From Atriophallophorus winterbourni (Eukaryota > Platyhelminthes > Trematoda > Plagiorchiida > Microphallidae), in contig JACCGJ010011006.1 of the NCBI GenBank assembly GCA_013407085.1, forward strand, positions 26,198-90,197: a stretch of 64,000 nt of DNA, written 5' to 3'. How positions within the stretch are numbered: the first letter of the stretch is position 1; each line of letters begins with the position of its first letter. The notes below the pieces were generated by a model, which ran no database searches, was not told the DNA's origin, and saw only the letters and a program-made list of their open reading frames with translations. This document shows positions 54,232 to 63,955 of the stretch, one piece after another. The position numbers and the translations under genes were made by a program.

Positions 54232-55332
54232 TAACTTTTCATGATTTGAACACCACGAACTTTATAAGATGTTTATATACAAATGCACAAAGCCTTCCGA
54301 ACAAATTAGCTGAGCTAACCGAGATATGTTCGCGCTACTCACCTGACATTATCACCATTACAGAAACATGGTATTCTTCCCAATTGACTGAATCGGAGAT
54401 ATCAATTCCAAATATGAATTTGATAAGGAACGATGGAGAGAGAAGCGGTGGTGGTGTTGCTCTTTATTACCATAATAGACTCCAGTGCCATCCAATAGAC
54501 AAGACAGAATTCACGCTCGAGGATACAATTTGGTGTCACTTTAACACTGATGTCTGGTGAAGTCTGCATTATTGGTGTGGTCTACCGGCCCCCTTCATCT
54601 ACGGAATCGTACAACGAAAGGTTGATCCAAGTGCTTCAGCGCTTGACTCGCACACAGCAAGCAACGACACTTATTATGGGTGATTTTAATCTGTCCACCC
54701 TTTATCTCAGGGACGATCACTCCCCACAAACACCAGAATACCGATTTAGAGAGGTACTAGATTCAATCCCGTTATACAACCATGTTCACGAATGCACCCG
54801 GAGGAGAGGTTCTGACCGCCCCCCTGTCTTGGATTTGGTGTTAACATCGGAGGAACAATCTATCGAAGCGATCGAATTCCAGGCTCCACTGGGTCTTAGC
54901 GACCATTCAGTGCTTGTGTTCGACTATGTTTGCAGTACTCAGCAATCGCTTACTCCGAATGGGGTGGTTCGACGGGTAGATAAATTGGCCCTGAGTAAAT
55001 CGCTCGTGCAGATTCCGCACTTTCAGACGGACAATATAACCCCTGACTCGCAATGGAACGAGCTTGTAGGTTTTCTGAAAATGAAGATAGACGAGAACTC
55101 GCAGATCGTTCAGAAAAGGTGCGTCGATGAACTTCGTTTTGTTGTCCGCAGCAGAACAAAAAAGTGGATAGCACTGAAGCGAGCAGCGTGGGTGCAGCAT
55201 AAAGCCAACACTACTTCTACTTCTTGGCAACATTTCCGTATGTTACGCAACAAAGTGACTGCGCTTATTCGAGAGGATAAGGAAGCGCACCAATTGATGC
55301 TCCTGTCGAAAATGGAACGCAAAACTCACTGA
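54171..55332 (+). pseudogene. CR1-like ORF2 endonuclease, one frameshift
   Basis: From ATG 54,171, frame 1 runs to 54,560: RCLYTNAQSLPNKLAELTEI, YSPDIITITETWYSS, SGGGVALYYHNRLQCHP. Frame 2 (54,550-55,332) continues: EVCIIGVVYRPPSSTESYNE, LIMGDFNLSTLYLRDDHSP, LDLVLTSEEQS, GLSDHSVLVFDY. The catalytic landmarks of an apurinic-type endonuclease (ETW, YRPP, GDFN, SDH) are all present. A single indel near 54,545 breaks it, and the frame ends at 55,332 before the RT. Confidence 0.85.
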
Positions 55333-55378
55333 AACAGCATTAGAAACCGCAAATGCTCTGGCAATTTACTATTCTAAG

Positions 55379-56969
55379 GTGTTCGTGCCAAAGGTTTTAG
55401 TGGAACGTTCTGATTATTCAATTGAAACAGGAATCGAAACGTTGTGCGATATTTCGATAAATTCAATGATTGTTGCAAGTCATTTGCTCAAACTAAAGGT
55501 AAGAAAATCCCCAGGAGCGGATGGCATCACACCGGATGTGCTCATGTTCTGTCACCGTCAGCTTTGTGAACCGCTCTCCAGCCTGTTTAACTATTCGTGG
55601 CTTAAGGGAGTTGTACCGAAAGATTGGAAGTCCGGCGTGATAACACCTATCTTCAAAGGCGGTTGCCGATCTGACGCTGCAAATTATCGTCCCGTCACAC
55701 TTTTACCTGTTATTGCTAAGCTCATGGAACGTATAGTCTCGGAAAGAATAGTTGCACACTTAGAATCGCATAATTTGTTTTCGCCAGCGCAGCATGGATT
55801 TCGATCTCACCGATCTTGTCTCACAAATCTTCTCCTCACGTTAGACGACTGGACAAAGGAGATGGATAAAAGTTCTTGCATTCACGTCTGTTACCTAGAC
55901 ATTTCGAAAGCTTTTGACAGAGTCAATCATCATTTGCTTCTTCAAAAACTGATGCGTTTAGGAATATGTGATCCACTCTTCTCATGGTTGTGCGACTATC
56001 TCTCAGATCGCGACGCCCAAGTTAAAGTTAACGGAGCGCTATCCCAAAAGTTCAAAACCACCAGTGAAGTCCCACAAGGATCTGTGCTAGGCCCGCTCCT
56101 TTTTTGCTGTACAAAAATGATTTACCCCCCTCATATCGTCCAAAATGGTCCTGTTCGCGGATGATATGAAAATTTGGACGCCAATAAGTTCTGCAGAGGA
56201 TTGTGAGAAACTGCAAATGGATTTGGACAGCGTGTCGAATTGGGCGGTCATGAATGACATGTCATTCAACATAGAGAAATGTAAGATGCTCCATCTTGGC
56301 AAGAATGTTCTTCGCACATATCGATTGGGAACTGAAAACCTAGCATGGAGCTCGTTAGAAAAAGATCTTGGAGTGTGGATTAGCGGGAACCTGAAGAGCA
56401 CAGCGCACTGCCAGAACATATATCGATGGGCAAACAGATTGTTAGGTATCTTTCGAAGAATATTTGGAAGATTCTCTCTGGTAACGTTACCAAGGATAAT
56501 GAATGTCTACCTTCGCCCTACGATGGAGTATGCGGTAGAGGTCTGGGCTCCTTGGCTGCGAAAGGATATTGCTCTCTTCGATAAAATCTCTCATAGAGCA
56601 ACAAAGTTAGTGATGGGTCTTCTCAATGTTCCGTACACCGAAAGATTGCGACGTCTGGGTCTATGCGACTTTACCCAAAGGAGGATACGACGCGATATTA
56701 TTCTGACTTATAGAATTGTGTCTACCGAAGTACATCCACTAAAACACTTGCTTGATGTGTGTGATGGGAAAGTGACACGCGGACATACCTTATTTCTTTA
56801 CGTCCCAAGTTCTCGTATTGATTGTCGGCGACATTTTTTCGCCATACGTGCTATATTTCTTTGGAATTCCCTACCCCAACATGTGGTGGACTCTCCTTGC
56901 CTGGAGGCGTTTAAGGTGAAATTAGACTTACATATCCAAAAGAATAACATACGTGAGCCTTACATTTGA
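55379..56969 (+). pseudogene. CR1-like ORF2 reverse transcriptase, one break at the catalytic core
   Basis: First part, 55,379-56,090: RKSPGADGITPDVLMFC, PKDWKSGVITPIFKGGCRSD, AQHGFRSHRSC, LDISKAFDRVNHHLLLQKL, EVPQGSVLGPLLF. Around 56,095-56,150 small indels in T and C runs shift the frame. The second part, 56,145-56,969, gives MVLFADDMKIW (catalytic), MNDMSFNIEKCKMLHLGKN, EKDLGVWISGNLKS, PRIMNVYLRPTMEYAVEVW, HRATKLVMGL, RRIRRDIILTYRI, IFLWNSLPQHVVDSPCLEAF. All key RT residues are intact. The break in homopolymers makes an assembly error possible. Confidence 0.9.
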
Positions 56970-57094
56970 TATTCTCTGTTGCTTTTATACTATTATATTT
57001 TTCATGTTTTATTAATACCGTAATCGTGTGGTGTTGTTAAGTATTAACTTTTTCAACCATAAATCTTTGAATTTGAATTTGAATTTGAGACTAG

Positions 57095-57925
57095 GTAGCA
57101 ATATATTCTTAATCAGCGAATAACACGCTCTCGGTTACTTCCGTAAATTCAAAGTATGGTAGGTTAACAATTCATCGAATGACATGGTGCCACAATACAG
57201 AATGTTCAAAAACAGTCTGAAAACTAATACCATGTGAAAACTTGCTAAGGTTAAGCATATTTCCTTGCAATTTGTTTATTTTTAACAAGGCCAGCAACAA
57301 ATGTTGCTTAATTTTAGGATACACAGCTCACGTTCGGGCTAAGGTGTTAAACAAAATGAGTTTCCATTACTCGAATTGTTCTAAAACAGAACTATGCTAA
57401 AAGGTCAGCAATTGGCGTTACATGACTTATGTAAAGCCTACTTACTGATTATACACTATAATAGAGAAAAATTTTTAAATAAACGATGTCTGTAAATGGA
57501 AAAAATTCATTGCTCATTTTCACTGTTCGAGTAATCCATCCGTGTATTGTACACTTCATTGTTCTGTATCAGTTGCGCATTATATATTTTCAAATCGCAA
57601 ATTGAAAATTGCTAAAACTATAATCCTGTGAATGGTTACCTGTGATAGACTTGCTGTTAAAAAATTGGAAAAGGCCTACCTGGTTTCTAAGCTGAAAAAA
57701 TCATCAATTTAATCTCATTTTTCGAAAATCATTAAGTAGTGCCAATTTTAATTGTTTAGGTATTATGATTGTATCATCACCAAGTGAACAGATTTAAAAA
57801 CAATTTTATCAATCAAGTGTTTTCAACAATATATTTCATCTGTTACCCTAACTGCAGAATGTTACATCTTTAAATCGAATTATGTTTAAATTGAACCTAT
57901 AATTTTTTAATGTATAATAAGTCCA
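57095..57925. other. Intron, nothing recognised
   Basis: AT-rich sequence with no readable motif. Confidence 0.4.
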
Positions 57926-57931
57926 TTTTAC

Positions 57932-58186
57932 CTCAACCATGTTTCGCGGGTCCAGTGAATTGCATTCTGCGTCCAGTCTCTTGAACAGATCGCGACACAA
58001 TCTTGGGATGAGTCCTTCATCATAATCAGTTCCGAGCCGTCCACCCATCATCGTGTAGGACTTACCAGACCCGGTCTGACCGTAAGCGAAAATGCAAACG
58101 TTGTAACCTTCCAGTGCATGACTTAGCGTCTGTGCACCAAGTTCACCGTAAATGAGTTCCTGGCTTGCAAACGACGGGTCGCCTTT
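57932..58186 (-). CDS. unc-104: Kinesin-3 exon: P-loop region of motor
   Basis: 255 bases, phase 0 both ends. It encodes [40 protein letters not shown] (P-loop GQTGSGKS, the nucleotide-binding Walker A), TMMGG, then [20 protein letters not shown] and NMVE. Acceptor TTTCAG at 58,187; donor GTAAAA at 57,931. Exons for the first motor residues ('KVAVRVRPF' part) should lie further right on this strand, but I see none up to 64,000. Confidence 0.97.
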
Positions 58187-58385
58187 CTGAAATAAAATAA
58201 AGAGCATAATTCGCAGTAATCTAAAACATTTCGCATTTTTTCAGAGCCCATACTGCCCCTTCTTATTTTCTGAATCTCCAACATGAAGTTACAAAAATAA
58301 TATGAATTTATCCTCTGACAAAACGCTAATCTATTTTAGTTGATTTTCTTTCCATTGTCTGTAACATTTCACAATAATTGATGTA

Positions 58386-58475
58386 AGATTCAAGATTCAA
58401 GATTCAAGATTTATGGTTGAAAAAGCAATTAACTTTACAATAACCACAGGGTGGAAATATAGGTACAAATGTATA
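58386..58475 (-). repeat. Solo CR1-like 3' end
   Basis: On the minus strand: ...TAAAGTTAATTGCTTTTTCAACCATAAATC then three TTGAATC heptamers ending near 58,386. It is only the 3' UTR of a CR1-like copy, extremely 5'-truncated. Confidence 0.7.
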
Positions 58476-58538
58476 TATATCTATATATATATATATAGTA
58501 TTTAGATATATATATATATATATATATAGAATATAATA
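58471..58538. repeat. (TA)n microsatellite
   Basis: Imperfect TA dinucleotide tract with CT and AG interruptions. Confidence 0.85.
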
Positions 58539-58539
58539 T

Positions 58540-59510
58540 AAGTATAAATAAAAGCAAATCAATGGGACAATGATAGCTTATTAATAGTTTGGGAGAAAAT
58601 TCGGATTAGCTCTCATATAATCGTCAAGATAAATTGGATTCAGAAATCTGCAAACAATATCCAGGACATTAACAAAGTTGATTAAGCAAAAGCTGTTATA
58701 TGAAGGTGAATACTTTTATTCATGCTTATTTGATTAACACGGAACATCGAGAAAATCACAAAAAAATTCTCAAACCATTACACTGTTCGTTGAAAATTGT
58801 CTCGAATAGTTAACGGAAACATCTTGCAAACAACTTGGGTGATTGCAATAAACTATTTAGATCAAAAACGACTAGTTCGTGGACTTTCCTTGCATTGGCT
58901 ACCAATTATATAGATCATGAATTTTAAGTAACAACACGTGACATTGATTTTTGTTCATTAGTCAATGTTGATCAGATCTATTTGTATTTTCTTACGCATT
59001 TATTGTAAAGCATCATGGGAAATACCGAATGGGAATACATTTGCTTTCATTAAATGTTTCATGCATAAAGCTTTCGGCATAACGAAAGTGTTGCTACATT
59101 ATCGCAGCCAAAAGCAGGGATCTTCTTTGAAAAATTTAAAGGAGCATGACAATAAAATGATTCGATATCACGATTCAATGAAATTGAATTACGAACGGAA
59201 CGAATAGTGTAAAGCTGGTGCTAACAATGAAAAAACGTTGCATATTGCAAAATCAATATGCCGGATAAAAAGCCATATTTGTTGCTTCACAAGTTTTTTA
59301 GACAAAAGTCGATATATTATGTTGTTTTTATTACGCGCAGTCTAGGGGAAATCCATCTATAAAACCATTTAACAACCAAGTGAGAAATGAGGTAACATTG
59401 TGGGTGAAAGCGATTAACGTTGGATAGAACAACTTTAGGGATAAATCGGGCTCAATGTACAAGTGAGTGTGAAACGAGCGGGGTAATTCGCTTTGGACCG
59501 ATGAAACAGA
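58540..59510. other. Unassigned AT-rich sequence
   Basis: Probably intron or upstream flank of the kinesin gene. Open frames here (for example 58,965-59,207) have no motif. Similarity to the PLE starts abruptly at 59,515. Confidence 0.4.
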
Positions 59511-59516
59511 AAGGCG

Positions 59517-61352
59517 GGTCTGGAGGACATAATCAAATCTCAGGATCTGGATCAGGAAACAAGAGAAAATGTTCGGCAGAAAATCATTCCCGCATTGCAG
59601 AGAAACGTAGAACACCAGATGTTCAGCTATGCGGAAAGGAAAGCCATCAAACAACTTAAAAACGACCAGAACATAGTCATTTTACCCGCAGACAAAGGGC
59701 GAATGACGGTAGTCATGGATAAAGCTGATTACATTGGGAAAGCTGAAGAACTACTGCGGGACACGACCACCTACCGACAAGTCAGTGAAGATGAAACGAA
59801 ACGACTAGAAAACAAGATTAACGCTGCCCTCAAGAGACTGAAATTCAAGGCACAGATTACCAGTGCCGAGTATTTCCGAATGAAACCGGAAGATTCCTCA
59901 ATCCCGCGATTCTACGGTTTACCGAAGGTGCACAAAGAAGGTATCCCACTGCGTCCAATTGTTTCACTGCCGGGAGCACCCACGTATCGATTGTCGAAAG
60001 AACTACGAAGAAAACTCCTATATCTCGTCAGAGGCTCGGACCACTCCGTACAATCGGCAGAAAAATTTCTCAGAAAATTGCACAACGTGAAGATTACTGA
60101 AGACGAGCTGATGGTCTCCTTCGATGTCACCACCCTATTTACGTCGATCGACCTCACACTCGCCAAGCAAACAATTTCATCGCTGCTAACGGAACACGGA
60201 ACAACGTATGGTGGAAATCGAGTCACTCATGAGGAACTAATCACGCTCTTGGACCTTTGTCTCCACACTCAATTTAAATTCAATGGAAAATTGTATGAGC
60301 AGATCAAAGGAACCCCAATGGGGTCACCTATCTCTGGACTGATAGCAGAAGCAGTAATGCAGAGATTGGAACGCATTGCCATTCCTCTAATAGAACCGAA
60401 ACTTTGGGTACGCTACGTGGATGACACAATCGTCATAATAAAGAAATCGCAAGTAGAATACGCTCATAGACTACTGAACTGCGTCTTCACAGGAATACAG
60501 TTCACAAAAGAAACTGAAATCAACAGGTGCCTACCGTTCTTGGATGTCCTTGTAACTAGAAGCGACACAGGATCCCTCAAAACAAGTGTCTACCGAAAGC
60601 ACACACATACGGACCAAATCCTAAACTTCAAAAGCAAGCATCCGATTGCACACAAAAGGAGCTGCGTACGAACGCTATTCAACCGAGCGCAGACGCACTG
60701 CAACTCGTCTGAAACGCTGGTAGAGGAAGAAAGATACCTTTTCAAAGTCCTGAAGAAAAACGGCTACCCGAAGAGCTTTATACTAAGATACAAATCGCCG
60801 AGAAGCTTGCCTACGGAGCAACCGAACGTACAGGTCAGGAAAGCTTTACCTTACATTGAGAATGTTTCAGAAATCGCTGCAAGAGTACTACGACCACTCG
60901 GAATCAATGTTGCACACAGACACACGCGAACACTCCGCAATCAGCTGTGCAAATTGAAAGATAAGTTGAAAGTAGAAGACAAAACAAACGTGGTCTACAA
61001 AATCCCATGCGCGGATTGTGAGATGTATTACGTGGGACAAACTGGAAGGAGATTGGGTACCAGACTGAATGAACACCAATCAGCGGTAAGGAGGCACGAC
61101 TACAAATCGTTGCTATCAATTCACGCCGATCAAGAGGGACACCAAGTCAACTGGAATGGAACCAGAGTCATTGCAAGTGGACGCACGCGCCACATACGGG
61201 AATTCCTCGAGGCATGGCACTCCACAACACGGTCATTGAATCAACACGTTCAATTGGACGACATGTATGTACCAATGAGGAACCGAACATTAAGACGCGT
61301 GACCTTGAGAACAACCAATGACGAGGAAACAAACAGAACGGTGAGCGTATAA
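59517..61352 (+). CDS. PLE protein, N-terminally truncated copy: RT and GIY-YIG endonuclease
   Basis: Open through to the stop with no lesions (from 59,517; no authentic start because the 5' part is missing). Blocks in order: NDQNIVILPADKGRMTVVMD, RFYGLPKVHKEGIPLRPIVS, ELMVSFDVTTLFTSIDLT, YEQIKGTPMGSPISGLIAEA, WVRYVDDTIVIIKKS (catalytic YVDD at about 60,411), CLPFLDVLVTRSDTGS, SVYRKHTHTDQILNFKSKHP. The C-terminal GIY-YIG nuclease reads CADCEMYYVGQTGRRLGTRL with NEH and later IREFLEAWHST. It synthesises DNA from element RNA and nicks targets. The RT domain shares ancestry with telomerase. Confidence 0.9.
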   Translation, partial: GLEDIIKSQDLDQETRENVRQKIIPALQRNVEHQMFSYAERKAIKQLKNDQNIVILPADKGRMTVVMDKADYIGKAEELLRDTTTYRQVSEDETKRLENKINAALKRLKFKAQITSAEYFRMKPEDSSIPRFYGLPKVHKEGIPLRPIVSLPGAPTYRLSKELRRKLLYLVRGSDHSVQSAEKFLRKLHNVKITEDELMVSFDVTTLFTSIDLTLAKQTISSLLTEHGTTYGGNRVTHEELITLLDLCLHTQFKFNGKLYEQIKGTPMGSPISGLIAEAVMQRLERIAIPLIEPKLWVRYVDDTIVIIKKSQVEYAHRLLNCVFTGIQFTKETEINRCLPFLDVLVTRSDTGSLKTSVYRKHTHTDQILNFKSKHPIAHKRSCVRTLFNRAQTHCNSSETLVEEERYLFKVLKKNGYPKSFILRYKSPRSLPTEQPNVQVRKALPYIENVSEIAARVLRPLGINVAHRHTRTLRNQLCKLKDKLKVEDKTNVVYKIPCADCEMYYVGQTGRRLGTRLNEHQSAVRRHDYKSLLSIHADQEGHQVNWNGTRVIASGRTRHIREFLEAWHSTTRSLNQHVQLDDMYVPMRNRTLRRVTLRTTNDEETNRTVSV

Positions 61353-61366
61353 AATCAGAAAACACG

Positions 61367-62092
61367 ATGGTTATGAACACTTCGCAAGAAGTTCAGCTGA
61401 CGATGTCATCTAGCTTGATGACGAAACGTCCTACTGTTACAATGCCAGCTCAGCGAACACACAACACAGAACATCCAATCCCTGAGCTACAAGTATTCGC
61501 TTCAATATCAAACAATTTCGGGCGAGACACGCTCAAGTACGCCAGACGATGGGAAACATACAGCCACAGAGCAGCATCAACGAACGAACAGCTTTTCGTT
61601 CTACACGAATGCCAACGGAACCGACTAACACCGAAATGCTTACAACGCCGTCCACCCCTGAATCATCCACGTGCAATAAAACTAATGGAGAAACAAAATC
61701 GCGAATGGATTTCCATGATGATCACAGATGCCCACGAAAGACTGAAGAAATACAAAGCTATAATAAATGAAGAACGAGCGAGGTGCGACGTCCAAATTGG
61801 GCAGCAACTAACAGATGACCTGGAGAAAGCAATTAAGATAACAACGAGCCGAGTAAAAATGAAGAAGCGAAGAACACTTGACCTGAAATCGCAAAGAATT
61901 AAGCTCAATGAATGGGATAATTACGCAGAAACCTGGGTGAGAAACCTCTCAACAAAGCAATTGACAACAACCGAAGAACGGGTGCTTGCGAAAGGACTTA
62001 ACTTTAATTATCGGGATACCGACGCAAGTGAATTCTTACCGGGTCTGGAGGACATAATCAAATCTCAGGATCTGGACCAGGAAACAAGATAA
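61367..62092 (+). CDS. PLE protein N-terminal part of unit 2, ends in a nonsense codon
   Basis: 241 codons if started at 61,367. A more likely start is ATG at 61,442, because the first 25 codons overlap a hammerhead-like motif. It encodes NNFGRDTLKYARRWETYSHR, LHECQRNRLTPKCLQRRP, a charged helical part MEKQNREWISMMITDAHERL, then ITTSRVKMKKRRTLDLKSQR and TTEERVLAKGLNFNYRDTD, the segment that leads into the RT in PLEs. It ends GLEDIIKSQDLDQETR-stop, where unit 1 has GAA for the stop TAA (62,090). Confidence 0.85.
   Translation: MVMNTSQEVQLTMSSSLMTKRPTVTMPAQRTHNTEHPIPELQVFASISNNFGRDTLKYARRWETYSHRAASTNEQLFVLHECQRNRLTPKCLQRRPPLNHPRAIKLMEKQNREWISMMITDAHERLKKYKAIINEERARCDVQIGQQLTDDLEKAIKITTSRVKMKKRRTLDLKSQRIKLNEWDNYAETWVRNLSTKQLTTTEERVLAKGLNFNYRDTDASEFLPGLEDIIKSQDLDQETR
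61397..61430 (+). ncRNA. Hammerhead-like ribozyme motif between the PLE units
   Basis: CTGACGA (61,397-61,403), one extra T, stem II GTCATC/GATGAC with loop TAGCTT (six perfect pairs), GAAA (61,423-61,426), then CGTC with the expected cut after C61430. Stem I pairing is weak (CAG/CTG after a bulge). The position, in the PLE end repeat and facing the same way as the gene, is that reported for hammerheads in PLEs. The in-frame ATG at 61,442 is 11 nt downstream of the cut. Confidence 0.6.
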
Positions 62093-63877
62093 AATGTTCG
62101 GCAGAAAATCATTCCCGCATTGCAGAGAAACGTAGAACACCAGATGTTTAGCTATGCGGAAAGGAAAGCCATCAAACAACTTTAGAACGACCAGAACATA
62201 GTCATTTTACCCGCAGACAAAGGGCGAATGACGGTAGTCATGGATAAAGCTGACTACATTGAAAAAGCTGAAGAACTACTGCGGGACACGACCACCTACC
62301 GACAAGTCAGTGAAGATGAAACGAAACGACTAGAAAACAAGATTAACGCTGCCCTCAAGAGACTGAAATTCAATGCACATATTACCAGTGCCGAGTATTT
62401 CCGAATGAAACCGGAAGATTCCTCAATCCCGCGATTCTACGGTTTACCAAAGGTGCACAAAGAAGGTATCCCACTGCGTCCAATTGTTTCACTGCCGGGA
62501 GCACCCACGTATCGATTGTCGAAAGAACTACGAAGAAAGCTCCTATATCTCGTCAGAGGCTCGGACCACTCCGTACAATCGGCAGAAGAATTTCTCAGAA
62601 AATTGCAAAACGTGAAGATTACTGAAGACGAGCTGATGGTCTCCTTCGATGTCACCGCCCTATTTACGTCGATCGACCTTACACTCGCCAAACAAACAAT
62701 TTCATCGCTGCTAACGGAACACGGAACAACGTATGGCGGAAATCGAGTCACTCATGAGGAACTAATGACGCTCTTGGACCTTTGTCTCCACACTCAATTC
62801 AAATTCAATGGAAAATTGTATGAGCAGATCAAAGGAACCCCAAAGGGGTCACCTATCTCTGGACTGATAGCGGAAGCAGTAATGCAGAGATTGGAACGCA
62901 TTGCCATTCCTCTAATAGAACCGAAACTTTGGGTACGCTACGTGGACGACACATTCGTCATAATAAAGAAATCGCAAGTAGAATACGCTCATAGACTACT
63001 GAACTGCGTCTTCACAGGAATACAGTTCACAAAAGAAACCGAAATCAACAGGTGCCTACCGTTCTTGGATGTCCTTGTAACTAGAAGCGACACAGGATCC
63101 CTCAAGACAAGTGTCTACCGAAAGCACACACATACGGACCAAATCCTAAACTTCAAAAGCAAGCATCCGATTGCACACAGAAGGAGCTGCGTACGAACGC
63201 TATTCAACCGAGCGCAGACACACTGCAACTCGTCTGAAACGCTGGTAGAGGAAGAAAGATACCTTTTCAAAGTCCTGAAGAAAAACGGCTACCCGAAAAG
63301 CTTCATACTAAGATACAAATCGCCAAGAAGCTTGCCTACGGAGCAACCAAACTCACAGGTCAGGAAACCTTTACCTTACATTGAGAATGTTTCAGAAATC
63401 GCTGCAAGAGTACTACGACCACTCGGAATCAATGTTGCACACAGACCCACGCGAACACTACGCAATCAGCTGTGCAAATTGAAAGATAAGTTGAAAGTAG
63501 AAGACAAAACAAACGTGGTCTACAAAATCCCATGCGCGGATTGTGAGATGCATTACGTGGGACAAACTGGAAGGAGATTGGGTACCAGACTGAATGAACA
63601 CCAATCAGCGGTAAGGAGGCACGACTACAAATCGTTACTATCAATTCACGCCGATCAAGAGGGACACCAAGTCAACTGGAATGGAACCAGAGTCATTGCA
63701 AGTGGACGCACGCGCCACATACGGGAATTCCTCGAGGCATGGCACTCCACAACACGGTCATTGAATCAACACGTTCAATTGGACGACATGTATGTACCAA
63801 TGAGGAACCGAACATTAAGACGCGTGACCTTGAGAACAACCAATGACGAGGAAACAAACAGAACGGTGAGCGTATAA
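62090..63877 (+). pseudogene. PLE protein, unit 2 RT and GIY-YIG part (two nonsense codons upstream)
   Basis: Almost identical to unit 1. Relative to unit 1, a stop at 62,090 (TAA for GAA) and a second one near 62,183 (TAG for AAA, in 'KQL.NDQN') cut it off from its N-terminal part. From 62,228 on it is open for 549 codons, with DKADYIEKAEELL, SFDVTALFTSID, WVRYVDDTFVIIKK, SVYRKHTHTDQ and GIY-YIG CADCEMHYVGQTGRRLGTRL. The motif before the active site reads GTPKGSPISG, a Lys for the Met of GTPMGSP, which may harm activity. Confidence 0.9.
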
Positions 63878-63921
63878 AATCAGAAAACACGATGGTTACG
63901 AACACTTCGCAAGAAGTTCAG

Positions 63922-63955
63922 CTGACGATGTCATCTAGCTTGATGACGAAACGTC
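63922..63955 (+). ncRNA. Hammerhead-like ribozyme motif after PLE unit 2
   Basis: Exact copy, at 2,525-bp spacing, of the motif at 61,397-61,430: CTGACGA, stem II GTCATC/GATGAC, GAAACGTC. It suggests a further unit or the 3' terminal repeat lies beyond 64,000. Confidence 0.6.

Larger units (their letters stand above)
52750..57090 (+). mobile_element. CR1-like LINE, almost full length
   Basis: Contains ORF1 (zinc finger part and RRM-like part), ORF2 endonuclease and reverse transcriptase, and a 3' UTR ending in TTTGAATTTGAATTTGAAT-like repeats (57,062-57,088). Short microsatellite-like tails and lack of poly(A) are typical of CR1; schistosome SR1 is a known relative. Frames are interrupted about five times by single indels, but the active-site residues are intact. 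Inserted in the first kinesin intron present here, antisense to the gene. Confidence 0.85.
10264..58186 (-). other. unc-104: Kinesin-3 (UNC-104/KIF1A type) gene, partial span
   Basis: Fourteen minus-strand exons, listed separately, total about 1.9 kb of coding sequence spread over 48 kb. Their order (motor, neck, linker, FHA, coiled coil) is that of KIF1A/UNC-104, a plus-end-directed motor that carries synaptic and dense-core vesicle precursors along axonal microtubules. All exon joins keep phase except between 11,167 and 10,332, where at least one exon is missing. The 5' exon(s) for the first motor strand and the 3' exons for the DUF3694 and PH-domain tail are not in the window. Introns are unusually large because of inserted elements, the largest being 20,881-32,683. 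Confidence 0.9.

Noticed and set aside
56087..56419. Minus-strand open frames over CR1-like RTs (also 25,985-26,302 and 28,070-28,300)
   Set aside because: Antisense shadows of the RT coding strand that recur in each copy at the same place.
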